Positions 23,201 through 34,362 of a stretch of 64,000 bases of DNA are shown piece after piece. Source of the stretch: Hyalella azteca (Eukaryota; Arthropoda; Malacostraca; Amphipoda; Hyalellidae); NCBI RefSeq assembly GCF_000764305.2, contig NW_025936130.1, forward strand, positions 313,818 to 377,817. Reading direction: 5' to 3'. The notes beneath the pieces were generated by a model. That model was not told where the DNA came from. It made no database searches and saw only the letters and a program-made list of their open reading frames with translations. Position 1 is the first letter of the stretch. Each line of letters begins with the position of its first letter. The translations under genes and the position numbers were made by a program.

Positions 23201-26200
23201 CCTACATCCACCTTAATGTCAATGGTATTATAAGTGATCCTTTATCGTTGGCAACAAAATTACTTCAGTATCAATGATATTATAAGTGATTATATTGGTA
23301 GTAGATAATTTTCATTGGTAGAAATTACGTGGCATTAGACAAATGTGGAAAAAAATAATCAAGAGAATAAGGACATTAAAAATGCTCAGACTACTGGTTT
23401 CAGAGGTGATTCGAGTATACTAAGAAGAGCAGCTAAGAAGAGAGAGAAAAGAGCAGCTCTTAGCTTACTCTCCAAGAAGAGCAGCTAAGAAGAGAGTAAA
23501 TGGCCACTTTAAAATAAAAGACACCTGAGAATTGAATGACGAAACACAACCAACAAACCATAAAGCTACCTATAAATTAAAAGCAGCTCAGTTTTTCACT
23601 AGAAAGCTAATGAATAATTAATTACATGGGATATCGGCAACTGCGCATCGTATGGGAAGACAGATACGCGGTGGGAAGGGCTGGAGCGACCGGCCACGTC
23701 ACAGGTGAGCTCGGTGTACACAAGCTTCAGGGCCCGCGCTGGAGCGGTGGCCAGTAGGTCTTCCATGGTCTCGTAGCCACGAGCAGCATACCATAAGTCG
23801 GCGCTGTGTGCCGGCCAGTCGACCTGTAATACACAGCGTGTGATAAAGGCTATGATACCATAAGTCGGCGCTATGTGCCGGCCAGTCGACCTGTAATAAA
23901 TATCGTGTGGTAAAGGCTATGATACCATAAGTCGGCGCTGTGTGCCGGCCAGTCGACCTGTAATACACAGCGTGTGATAAAGGCTATGATACCATAAGTC
24001 GGCGCTGTGTGCCGGCCAGTCGACCTGTAATAAATATCGTGTGGTAAAGGCTATGATACCATAAGTCGGCGCTGTGTGCCGGCCAGTCGACCTGTTATAA
24101 ACATCGTGTGGTAAAGGCTCGACCGACAATTCTGGTATTCAAAATCACTTCCAGAAGTGCTATATAAACTTATAGATACGTCACAAAAATCAATAAAGCC
24201 ATCGAGACAAAATGGCCCATCTATGTAATGCCCTGTGCAAACAGCAATACAATAAGTATACAATTCGTATAATAAACGTTTAATTTCAACACGCGAATAA
24301 AATTGACCTCACTATGTTTGATACTTCCTTGCGGTCCCTTGCGTATATAATAACTTATATCGCGTTACACATTGTAATAACGCCTTACCTTATACGCCTG
24401 AAGGAGCTGATCACAGCTAAGGCCAAAAGGTCGATTTTTCAAGGTCTTGGCGAGTCTGCGAGACTCAGGCCCTTCGAGAGGCTTCTGTGCTACGTTGTTC
24501 TGGCCTTTACCTGCATCGATAAGTCATGAGTTAAAAGGTAAGCAGTTTGCTGATGAAGTTATATTATCATTTTTAAAGCGACAATATTAGGGGTAACAAG
24601 ATTAAAGACTTTAAGATCAAATATACCGGTAGTCAGATTAACAAAAATATAATCAAACGTAAAAAATTGAAAGATGAAAATGACGGGATTGAAAGCGACA
24701 AGATTTAATGGAAAAATGTAAGTAAAAAAATGAAGGTAAATAAATTTGATTGAAGGTTAACAATCTGGGTAATCTGTACATTGATTGAAGGTTAACAGAT
24801 CATATGCATGAAGACTTGAGGTAAAAATATTAGGGTATATATCCCTACTGTTTTTAAGGTGAGGGTAGTTAATATGAATATTTTGATGAATCTTATACTA
24901 AATTATACAAAGAAATCAGAACGGTAATTAGATCAAGTTTTCGGTGGTTCATCTTCCGTCATATTTTGATTAGCGACGAAATTTGCTGGCGCTCGTTCTT
25001 GTGACAAATTTAGTTAAAGCACAGAAACGTTTGCTCTCCGTGAGACATTCTCCCACCAGTACCTTTAATCAAGTCTTTGAGAGCTTCTTTCTTGAGACCG
25101 CTTCCTTGAGTCATTTTTTCCACGTGCATTTTGTTGGAATACTCGACGCCTTTGACGAAGTTAAGTAGAAAGTTCGCATTGGGCGCATATCTTCGGCGCG
25201 GCCTCTGGCCTGCTGAGCTCGCCTCCGGCACTTCTTCACGTGGCACAGCTGGCACCGAGCCTTGCGGCACAGTTGGTGTCGCATGGTACAGCACAGTTTG
25301 TGCCTGTGCCGCGTGGGGCGGCACAGTTGGTTCCGCTACACGTGTCAATTGAAGGGGTCAAAAATTACGAGCCAAACCGTGATTAAAGTTAAACTGAAGA
25401 TAATGAGATTAAATACGCGCGGAAAAGTGGTAAAATATGAAGCCTAATTCTAAGGCCACAGGTTTAATGGTAGATGTAGAAAGTTTAAATGGGAAGGTAA
25501 GAAGTCTAAAGCCAGAACTTTGAAAAAATAAGCTAAAGTTAAGCGGTAACTACATATTCAGTAATGAATCGTAATTGAACAATTAATTCCATTAGCGTTT
25601 CCAAACTAAACGGTTAAACTAAATATTTTCTTTGACCTGTCATATTTACATCGGTCAGCTGGTGGGAAGTTTTCTGATTTATCAAGATTACCATAATGCC
25701 CAACACAACTTTTCCTAGTCTAATTATTCTACTCAACATTGATATTGTCGCCGTCTGGCCCGATAATGTCGCCGTTTGGCCCGATAATGTCGCCGTTTGG
25801 CCCGATAATGTCACCGTCTGGCCCGATAATGTCGCCGTTTGGCCCGATAATGTCGCCGTTTGGCCCGATAATGTCGCCGTTTGGCCCGATAATGTCGCCG
25901 TTTGGCCCGATAATGTCGCCGTTTGGCCCGATAATGTCGCCGTTTTGCCCGATAATGTCGCCGTTTGGCCCGATAATGTCGCCGTTTGGCACGATAATGT
26001 CGCCGTTTGGCACGATAATGTCAGGGCTTGACGAGCTTTTTTAGAAAAGTCGCTACGAGCAACAAGAGTGCAACTGATCTTTTGTATCGTTTGAAACCAT
26101 AAGAAAAACCCTGGCACGCGTTTTGAGTGACATCTAGTGCCAATTGGCACCGTATCACGGCTGAACATTTGATTTTGAAAAAATCGTTCCATAAGAGAAA

Positions 26201-29200
26201 GTTGTTTTCCTACGCGTTCTATCTGACCACGTTTTTGTTCCCTTTACACCTCACACAGCCCGAGTAATAAGGACAACAACAAAATTAATTAAATCGTGGC
26301 ACCTCTGGCCGTGGAGTTTTTATACTTTTCTGCAGCCTGTGGCCTGAACCATTTATTTTGCAGCCTGAGCTCCAACAAAGTCCAGCTTTTAGAGAAGCTT
26401 CTTCATATATCTCACGAATTAGATGTTTCAAAGAGAAATGTTTCAACGGACCCCTATTGTATTTTGAATTATAAGTTTTTTCTAAGTGAATTTTTTTCTC
26501 TATCTCTTGGTCTCAATTCACTATAAAAAAATTATATAAATTTTTCACACAGATCTATAGGTCTCATTGAGATCAATCAGATGAGACGTATAAACCAATA
26601 TGTTGATTATCAAGATTTAAATTTCCGACAACGAACTTCATTTTTATGAAGTCAGTCTTATAAAACTTTTTAGATAAGAAAAAAAACTTTTGGCCATTAG
26701 ATAAAAAAAAGAAAACTAGGTACAAAAAGAAAAAACAATCAGACCCTTCAGCACGAAGAGCATTAAAAAGGATCAGGCCTTTTGATAGGAAGAGCATTAA
26801 AAACCGACAAGTCTTTTCTCCGTAAATCGAGTTGATGATTAATAAAAGAATCTATAAATCAACAAAATAGCAGAATTTATCATAAAAACACGGAACATAC
26901 TTGCAACGTTGATTGTATATCCGTTACAGGAACTTTCCACCACCGTCAGGAGGTTCGGCACTGCGTACGCCAGTTCCTTGAAGCTGCTCAAACCAAGGAT
27001 CGCGAGGTTCAAACTTTCCCCCGTAGCAATCTGGAAATAATTACGTTGTTTAACTTTTCAAACGATCACCTTTACATCATTTACGTAACGGCACGAACGA
27101 TCGTGGAGATCACAATGTAAACAGAGATATCATTGACAACGAAATAAAAATTGTCAGAAAATAGAGGTAAGTAACAGTACATCACGAAAGAGGAATGTTG
27201 ATGTAGGCAAATAATCGGTAACTTTCGTTGTTAGAGCTCTACAACAGATCCTTATGCGACAGAAAAATATTTATTATCATTATTGTATCAATTAAGCGAT
27301 TTGATTGACGTATTCTATCCATTCACATTGTATTATTGGTGAACGAAAATTCGTAAGGAGATCCACAGAGAAGGAAAATGTGAATTATGTGTAGTTTTCG
27401 TCGGGTATGTGCTCGTGGTAACAATTCTCTACCCTGTAGGTAATTATATATGATATACATGTTGTGGAAATATAAAGGAATAAACTTTACAGATTGAAAC
27501 GTGCGCAGGCAAAAAATAACTGAGAACTCCACATATCAACTAATGGCCTCAAAATAATAGGAAAGCCCTCCCGTTAACTTCTGGCAACATCAATTGGAAA
27601 GGAAAACGTTCAGTATAATCTCACCTTATACGCCTGCTCGATCTGATGCGGGCTGATCGTATGCGAGTTACTCATGGATTTGACTGCGGCAGTCAAGCCT
27701 CTCATCACATTCTCGGGGATATACCGCGGAGTAGTGGACCGATACGAAATTTTAGCAATATCTCCTTTGCCTTTGAATTCAATGGGACCATCACCACTGT
27801 TTAGCTCATTGTTTATTGTCTTTTTGATGGTTTGATTAACAGTAACAACTAGACTTGAATTTGATGCCTTAGATGTGCCGGCGTAGATCGAGGGCTTAAA
27901 CATCACGAAGCGTTCTGAATCTTTTACAACGCATGCATTGCGATCGCCTTCATTTGAAGTTTCAGCAACTTGATTTTTATTAGTTTTGTCCAAATGCATT
28001 TCGTTATTAATTAACGAAGCAGACACAGCCGTTTCATGCTTGCAAGAAATTTCATTCTTGGCATCATCGTGAAATTCCTTAGGTCGATCATTGCCGTTGA
28101 TAACATTTACATTTGAACGAGGTTGCTTTGTTTCATTTTTGATGAGTGGGGTCGAAGTCTTTTCATTTAGACGGGTCCAAGCTTGCTTCAAAATATGAGA
28201 GGGAATTTTAGGGCGCGCCAGCGATGGTCGGTAACTTGCAGACGTCGAATCAAAAGATTTTTCTTCGTTTGAGATGGTCTTGGGGGTAGACTTCTCATTC
28301 TCCGCTTTGATCTTCGCTTCGGAAGTCTCATTATAATTCCACTCAATGGAATAGTCAAAATAATCCAAGCTTTCCTGTTCGCCATTGGCATCTTCGTTGT
28401 ACGCGCTGTTGGAGGTTACATTAGCAGCAGGGACATTTTTATCACGATCGGCAGCCTTGACCGCGTCAGATTCCAACAAACATGGAGCGCTTTTCGGCGA
28501 CGGCAGTGTTTGGTCCAGAACTATTGCTGATAAACTCAGGCGACCTGCTGACTTTCTTGGTCTAGACTCCAACACATTTGGGGACGCCACGCTATATACT
28601 TCAGGAGACGAAACCTTTGCCGAGGAATCGCTCCCTGGAAATTTATTTTCTCTCAAATTCAAGTCAAATGTTCCACGGTTTTTCTCGCTTGCCTTTTCGG
28701 GGTCATGATTGGAAAAGTTCTTGTTATTTGATGCCTGGGAACTCGAATTGTCTGGAAGACGAGTCAAAGTTTTGAGATGTCCGTTGCAAACGCTGCTTTC
28801 CCTTTTATATTTTTCATCATTAACTGCAGCATTGTTGGATTGAGGAGCCAACTTTGAAGAAATCCCACAAGAAGTGCTTGTCGCCATGGAAATAGTGTTG
28901 CGCCTTTCACGGCCATCAGAATGCTCTTTTGGCTTGTTAAATGCGGTCATAGCGAGATCTGAAAAAGTAGGCTATACCTAGAAACATAACATGTGCTAGC
29001 AGTTCAAAAAATATTTGATTAGATTTGCGGGATAAATGTTCATCATTGCACAGTACTCGATATTAACAGCTACTGGCTTACGATTCTTCGTTAATACTGG
29101 AGGTGTTGAGTTTTTTCATTTTTTTTATTAATTCGACTACATTATCTCAGGCTTCCCCTTAAACATGTATTATATATACTAGCGCAACTATTTTTGTTTT

Positions 29201-32200
29201 ACCCTCGTTAATGGCGACAACCATCCTTCCATCGCGCTGCAGGCGTACGTGGCAGAAATGAGACATCGAGTTGAAAAATGACCTCCGTCTACTCTCATTA
29301 AATGGAATCCTGATGACAAAGTAAAGGACATTACAAGCGTAAACATAAGCATGGATCAATGTTAATAGAAGGAAAAACAAACTACGAGCCTTGCAATAAG
29401 TCCAGCAGCTATCTCAATCAATTCGTCAGTTATGGAAAGATCGGGTTCATAAGGCCGGATCCCCTGTGTAATCAGTCACGAAAAGAACAAGGATCGGCAA
29501 CAGGCCATGGGCCTATTTCTTCAGTGCAAACACTTCTATTCTATTCTAAATTGGACTTAGCATGAAGACGCGCAAGGGGCACAAAACTATCCCTGAAACG
29601 TCAGATAAAAATTGAATAGAGAGGACAGTTCAAGCAGCGCCAAATACACTCGAGAACCTCAATAAGACTAGGAAACTTCAACTGTGCAGAGGACCTTTTA
29701 ATACGGAGATAGTTAGGGGAGGTAAAACGAAAGTATCTATGTAGAGCGCCACAGAAGTGAACAAATGAATTTAGGCTCATTCGTGAGATCAAATTTCTGA
29801 TGTGAGAACAATGCTTTACAAACGCCATAATGAAAACATTAATGAAACTATAACCTACACAGAGAACACACAATCTCAGAATACAGACAATACTGTTAAA
29901 TTATATTATAATGTAACAACAGACTTTCTAGTGTATCAAATCAAAGGGGCAAGCATAGATAGCTCTAATTATTCTTTGACGTCAGGTTTTGAAATTGTAA
30001 TAAAAAAATTCAGTAAAAAAAACAAATTGTCATGTAAATTGTAAAAAAAATTCAGTCAGTAATAACGAAGGATTATATAAATATCAAACTAACTGGTGAT
30101 CCAAATTAATGGTACCAGTAGTTAGCTATTAAGGACAAGCAAACGTACAATGGTAATGGTATACACATTAAACAGATGACATGCTAACATACCTCAATGG
30201 AAAGCCATATTTCTTTTCATACTCAGCACCAATATACTCCAAAGGGATTCCATGACGATGCATCAGTAGTAGCTCTTTAATATTTTTCTGTATATATGGA
30301 GGAACAATATACATGTGGCCATCTGTTGGAATAAGGCAGAGCAGTCAGCATCAGACTTGAGGTCAAACAGCAGACATTCATTTCAACTTCATGAAATAAA
30401 AACCAACCTCAAAATTAACATTGCAGAGGTAGTACATTAGTAAATGAAATGAATTTATAGAGGTAATAATACAAAAATGTTTGTGAATATTGCCACTAAT
30501 CCAGTAGAAACTAAATTTTGAGGCTAATTTTACAAATGATATTTCATATGATATTATAGTGAATTAATGTAAGGAAAGTATTTAACCTGTATTATTAGAG
30601 GAATTTCTGCTAGGAGGAACACTGAGAGGCCGCCTGCGGCGCGCAGACGGGGTGCGTTCCCGGACTCTGTTGCTGTGGCCACCGCCTCTTCGTGTGAGGC
30701 TTGAACCCCCAAGCCTTCCTTCATTGGTAAAAAAATTAGCTAAATGAGCACAAACTAAAAAATAATCATCAACAAAGTTGATAACAAGAAATCCTATTTA
30801 TAGATTGAAAAACGTTTATGGTTTCAACATAATTATAAAGTAAATTTTGGCACCATGACTAGACAAGTTAACATGATGAAAAACATTCATTGGCAAAAAT
30901 ATTGATTTAAAAGTGAATTCAGTTTTGAATAAAAAGTTAAAAACATAATTAATAAATAGATATTCTATTTAGTCAGGTAATGAATAAATTGGTGAAAGAA
31001 AATGTAATAATTCAGAAATATTCACAGATGATTAAGACATCTGTTCAGTACAGAATGAAAGCTACAATCATGTTGTATTAGGAATAAAAGAAACCTTAAA
31101 TAATGAAAGTGAAGGTAGTGCATGCATATCACAGCATATGCAAGTTTGATAGATTGAAAACCAGAGCATGGTTAATTAAAAGCAATCTTCTTATTTGTTT
31201 CTTCCAATGAGTCAAACAAAATTTCTTACTGGTGCTGGGAGATCAAAAAGCAGGTTACCAAATCACATTTTAATGAAATTCAACATTTTGAATATATACT
31301 ATTCATTTTCAAGCAGGTGAAGGGTTTGCAACGCTTGAAATTGAACTTCTAGAAGACTAGAACACCGCATAACTATGCTGGTGCAGGCCTCCAATGTCTC
31401 TCGGGTGATGGTCTCATTGTGAGCTTCCGGCATGTGGTTCTTAGGTCCTCCAGATTGTAGGTGGCATGCGAGTCGGTGGCTTAAGGTTGTGCTAGTAAGA
31501 CCAATGTACCTAGTTGACATTTCAAAGAAGTTTGCAACCTTTCATATTGCATGAAAATTTAGAAACAACCTTAGTTTCTTGAAGCAGTCCAGATTTTCCA
31601 CGCAGATTATTATTCATGACAAGGTTTATAATTTTCTTATTCTTGCAGTATTTTATTTTATCAAGTTGTATTTTTTTGTTATCCACTGTGCTCTTGATAT
31701 TATTATGGATGATTTACTGCAGGATTTTTTTATCTGCTTTGTAACCTCAGTTCATCTGCTTTTGTTAGAAGATTTTTTTTAATGTTCCAATAGATATTGC
31801 TTCATATTATATCTAATCAATAGCAATATCAAATGGAACCCATCACAACAATCTTCTATCAAGGCCAGATGAACAGAAGCTACAAAGTGGACAAACGAGT
31901 CCAACAGTCAATCATCCATAATAACATCAAGAGCACAATGGATAACAAAAATATAAAACTTCTGCTCTACTACAAAAATAAGAAAATTAAAAACCTTTTC
32001 ATGAACAATAATTTCTGTAAAAAATCTGAACTGCCACAAGAAATCAATGTTGTAAATAAATTTTCATGTAATGTAGAAGGTAGCAAACTTCTTCAAAAAA
32101 TAAAGTACAATGGTCTTGTTAGCACCACCTTGAGCTGCTGACTCGCATGCCATCTACAAGGACTTAAGAACCACATGCAGGAGGTTCACAATGAGACCAT

Positions 32201-33829
32201 CACCCGAGCAACAATGGAAGCCTGCACCACCTGCAATACAGCAGATACAATAGCACATTTTCTTCTAGAATGTCAACATCATGTATTGCTAGGACAGGAG
32301 GTCAAGAGCTACAAAGAAATTAAAGATGCATTAATGTAGAATTTACTCTGTGTAATTTGTTGGAGGGAGGTAACCATAATGATAATGTGTAAGAGAAAAT
32401 ATTCCAATTTCTCACTTTATTCATATTTAAATCAGGCAGGTTAGGCAAGCTGTAGGTGCATGCATGGTGGCTGTGCACACATTTGATTACTGCTGCCAAT
32501 TATGTTCTATCTATTGTCATTGATGGTGTATTTATTATCATCTAGGTGTCTTTTAGGTAATTAAAGTAGGTAGGGAGGCTAAACCAGCATTCATTTACCT
32601 TTTATGTTTTGCCTCAAATGAGCATTTAATCAGTCCACTTACTAATACTTGGTTTCCCTAAATTCCTCAAATCCTGAACAGAGCTACATGAGAGAGCATT
32701 GACTAGCTTCCTATACCAAGAGGCTAAAAACTTTACCCCAACAAGCTCTCAGGCCCAACGGCCATCCATCAGGCGGACCTGTGGCTTTATGTCCACCCAG
32801 CGTGGACACCCCACAAAGAAGATGGAGGCCTGCACCAGTACAGTTATGCGGAGCCCTGACCCTTCAAGACGCAATAGCTGAGGCCCTTGTTATCAAGAGC
32901 AAGTCTCCAGCTATCAACCTCCAAACTACACAATTCATCCGGTCCCTGGAATGCTGAAATTATTTTCAGAATAACTTAAGCTTATATTTCAAACTTTATC
33001 AATAATACCATTGACTTGTACTACTGACATTTCCAAAATTTCAATTTGAATTGTTGCAAAACCCTTCACTTGCTTGATGATGAATATTGTATACCTAAAT
33101 TTGAAACATTGCATTCCATTAAAATGTCAGGTAGTTAATAAAAAGCATGCTCTGGTCTTCACTCGAACTTGCATAAAAGAAAGGCTTCTGCCAAATTACA
33201 CAAACTATCACAGCCTATAGGTATGTATACTGACAACACTAACATTTACAATGGAGCAGAGTAAATCAATTCAAGAAAGATAGAACAAGTTGCAGTAATT
33301 GCACTTCTCACCAGCCCTGGAGCTCTTCTGTTCAACCACAAACTGCCTGATGTGTTCTGTCTCAGGTGTGGATTTAGCCACAAGTGTGATGGTGTTGCCA
33401 CAGCACTGCAGGCTCACAACATCATTCATGCTACGCAGCAAACTCTCTGGGTTTGAAAATCTGTGATAATAGAAATCAATTATCAGTGTCAAAAGGAAGC
33501 TAATGATGTAGTCCATTACCTGACATTTCATGTACATACAAAACACAAAAATTTACACACTCTTCAAGTTGTTGGACTTTGTCAAGTCTAAGTTAAACGG
33601 AACAATTAAACCATAATTAATAACAATTGAATAATCAATTTCAGCTTGAAACTCACCCCAAAGACAAATAAGGCAAAGGCAAGCCTTCACATTCTTGGTA
33701 GTCTTGAAGGAGCTGTCTCAGAAGAAGTCCACGAGGAGCAGATATCAGCAAATTCTGCACTACAGCTTTACAATCTTCATATTTTATAGACAGAGGAGCA
33801 TTTGATTTTTCTAACCACTGTGACTGCAT
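15823..33829 (-). CDS. TDRD5-like protein with four LOTUS domains and one Tudor domain
   Basis: LOTUS/Tudor proteins of the TDRD5/Tejas/TDRD7 group act in germ granules (nuage); LOTUS domains bind and stimulate Vasa helicase, and Tudor domains bind methyl-arginine. Seventeen minus-strand exons join in phase: 33657-33829, 33312-33460, 30587-30718, 30193-30322, 29203-29309, 27625-28958, 26901-27030, 25063-25335, 24389-24510, 23626-23823, 22893-22997, 22266-22372, 21756-21915, 21002-21100, 20554-20676, 19914-20015, 18944-19057. These make 1186 codons. The 3' end is unresolved: either a single exon 17645-18637 ending in TAA (about 1516 aa), or 16290-17287 plus 15823-15931 ending in TGA (about 1554 aa); both fit phase 0. 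The 25063-25335 exon is a phase-neutral cassette (phase 1 on both sides). The 1.3-kb exon 6 is mostly polar and disordered. The exon 14 donor is GC rather than GT. The start ATG begins MQSQWLEKSN just before LOTUS 1. One extended Tudor domain plus several LOTUS domains fits TDRD5 better than TDRD7, which has three Tudors. Confidence 0.85.
17645..18637 (-). CDS. Alternative last exon A of the TDRD5-like gene (Arg/Pro/Tyr-rich tail)
   Basis: It is open for 330 residues after a CATGCAG acceptor, in phase 0 with exon 17, and ends in TAA at 17645. The product starts RIYGIESYGYNGPIAPPG and is rich in R, P, Y, N and M with no recognised domain. It looks disordered and could bind RNA. No in-phase donor near its end joins it to 16290-17287, so I read the two as alternatives. 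Nucleotide or transcript data would decide. Confidence 0.6.
   Translation of the reverse strand, partial: RIYGIESYGYNGPIAPPGMTINPYENVGDAWTRRPKFHSGYKPFDNFAVHNDNYPRKDGMMRPNSGYHHPGISNFHQPRYQEETMQGRIAMPVRDYHRGAGPLLPRGQYEGAFRYRPCESPTRRMPPEISPTSHVMYGQNSTDTRGYLTKNEKFGSQFPSKNPPYNNSQGFFMHDRVTEPRIRHNEMRDPRRALENTDRYGVVSRDNAFDVRNPFKYPQHEMIWGTSFIDATQMNEPPRNYPSMRRPIMCSLESDYRGQGTESNGMLPTSNRLHMDNYRPTEWRPANRILDTYHKSHYGNAEKNIRRMPDIYDGKFGRPNQHFDSDARRY
20303..20542 (+). mobile_element. Dimeric tRNA-derived SINE, in the TDRD5-like gene intron
   Basis: The first tRNA-like half has tagtggttacagttcagagt (A-box region) and gggttcgatccc (B box). The second half has ggccgggcggttaagcaca and gcgagttcgagacc, again an A/B pair. 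The 3' end is caggcctacagcctaataaa and ends in an ATT run. It lies between exon 15 (20554) and exon 16, opposite to the gene. Confidence 0.85.
20763..20850 (+). repeat. Short dispersed repeat (ctatttcttcagtgc family)
   Basis: The block gttatggaaagatcgggttc ... cctatttcttcagtgccgat ... cttctattcta recurs at 29426-29548 and, in part, at 21222-21262 and 38700-38775. It may be the tail of a second SINE family. Confidence 0.6.
22069..22138 (-). mobile_element. 3' fragment of the same SINE, minus strand
   Basis: It reads agcggtttcagcgtttatta then ggcctgtcgccgattcttaa, the reverse complement of the SINE 3' end. About 70 bp, truncated. Confidence 0.7.
23626..24510 (-). other. LOTUS domain 4 (divergent)
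   Basis: Exon 9 (24389-24510) encodes ESRRLAKTLKNRPFGLSCDQ and LLQAYK. Exon 10 (23626-23823) continues WPAHSADLWYAARGYETMED and LLATAPARALKL. The phase-0 split after QAYK is the same as in LOTUS 3. The acceptor side of exon 10 is duplicated in a 67-bp tandem array. Confidence 0.7.
23790..24121. repeat. 67-bp x ~5 tandem array copying the acceptor of TDRD5-like exon 10
   Basis: Each unit holds, on the minus strand, the acceptor ATTACAG or a variant plus the first 36 nt of exon 10 (GTCGACTGGCCGGCACACAG...). It then departs into CATAGCCTTTA. The real exon is the copy nearest 23823. The unit is not a multiple of 3. Confidence 0.92.
25741..26023. repeat. 21-bp minisatellite, ~14 copies, in a TDRD5-like intron
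   Basis: The unit is gccgtttggcccgataatgt c, nearly perfect. It lies between exon 8 (25335) and exon 7 (26901). Because 21 is a multiple of 3, long frames stay open on both strands; these are not genes. Confidence 0.95.
26901..27767 (-). other. LOTUS domain 3
   Basis: The end of exon 6 encodes RYIPENVMRGLTAAVKSM and ISPHQIEQAYK. Exon 7 (26901-27030) continues with LNLAILGLSSFKELAYAVPN and then LLTVVE. The intron splits the domain at the same place (after the tyrosine of the second helix) as in LOTUS 4, which suggests the two copies arose by duplication. Confidence 0.8.
29203..30322 (-). other. LOTUS domain 2
   Basis: Exon 4 gives VPPYIQKNIKELLLMHRHGI and YIGAEYEKKYGFPL. Exon 5 (29203-29309) gives RIPFNESRRRSFFNSM and VRLQRDGRMVVA. 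Exon 5 was found because exon 4 (phase 2) and exon 6 do not join directly; with it the phases close. Confidence 0.8.
29426..29548 (+). repeat. Short dispersed repeat (ctatttcttcagtgc family), longer copy
   Basis: It holds cagttatggaaagatcgggt, then ggatcggcaacaggccatgg, then cctatttcttcagtgcaaac and ctattctattcta. It lies between exons 5 and 4 of the TDRD5-like gene. Confidence 0.6.
31299..31780 (-). pseudogene. Penelope-like element 3' fragment (GIY-YIG region), copy 1
   Basis: On the minus strand it reads STRYIGLTSTTLSHRLACHL, then QSGGPKNHMPEAHNETITRE. This is the endonuclease tail of Penelope-like retroelements (YIG.T..TLS.RL..HL). It is decayed and lacks the reverse transcriptase. Confidence 0.75.
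31795..32250 (+). pseudogene. Penelope-like element 3' fragment, copy 2, head-to-head with copy 1
   Basis: On the plus strand it reads NKNIKLLLYYKNKKIKNLF, then VVNKFSC, then KYNGLVSTTLSC followed by a stop and further matching sequence (kNHMQEVHNETITR). It extends further 5' than copy 1. The spans 31579-31780 and 31833-32050 form a long inverted repeat. Confidence 0.75.
33312..33829 (-). other. LOTUS domain 1 of the TDRD5-like protein
   Basis: This is spread over exons 1 and 2. It reads KYEDCKAVVQNLLISAPRGL, then LLQDYQECEGLPLPYLSLG, then (across the intron) FSNPESLLRSMNDVVSLQ. This is the OST-HTH pattern of two helices, a winged turn and a D-V-V strand. It lies at the N-terminus, as in TDRD5, TDRD7 and Tejas, where it is the Vasa-binding copy. 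Confidence 0.85.
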
Positions 33830-34362
33830 TGTGAATGCAGACTTGTCATCAACTACACTCCTTATTTAATTGACTGTAAAATAGAGCAGAGAATTATATT
33901 GACTTCCCTGGTCTTCCCATAGAAGAGAAAGATTGATTATTATCAGAAATCAGAATGGATACAAAATCAAACTTCAAGAGAATTAACCTCAAAATCTACA
34001 GATTACCATATATAAATTATGCATAGAAGAAAGTTATAGTTATCCCGTAGCGGGCCTTTACTAAATTTGAACTGTAAATATTTTCATCAGAAATTGAATG
34101 AATTATGCATGGCATGTCATGTATTCAATAGAAATAATCCATTTGAAAATAAAACTAAACTACAAATTTGCCATGAAAACATCTAAGTTACAGTAACACT
34201 TATTAGCCCATTATTATGCAATAATCCAACCACACTTATTCTGTGGTATACACTACCAGTACCACTCTACCAGTTTCACTGCAACTGCGTCCAGAAATGG
34301 ACCAGAATTACCATATATAATAACACACATAAGGCTGACATAACATTACTAATTTAGTCAGA

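Noticed and set aside
25614..26192. Open frames of 94-192 aa with TATLSGQ-type or NGDIIGP-type repeats
   Set aside because: They are by-products of the 21-bp minisatellite, open on both strands, in an intron.
28385..28775. Plus-strand frames opposite TDRD5-like exon 6
   Set aside because: They are shadows of a long exon that is fixed by splice phase on the minus strand.
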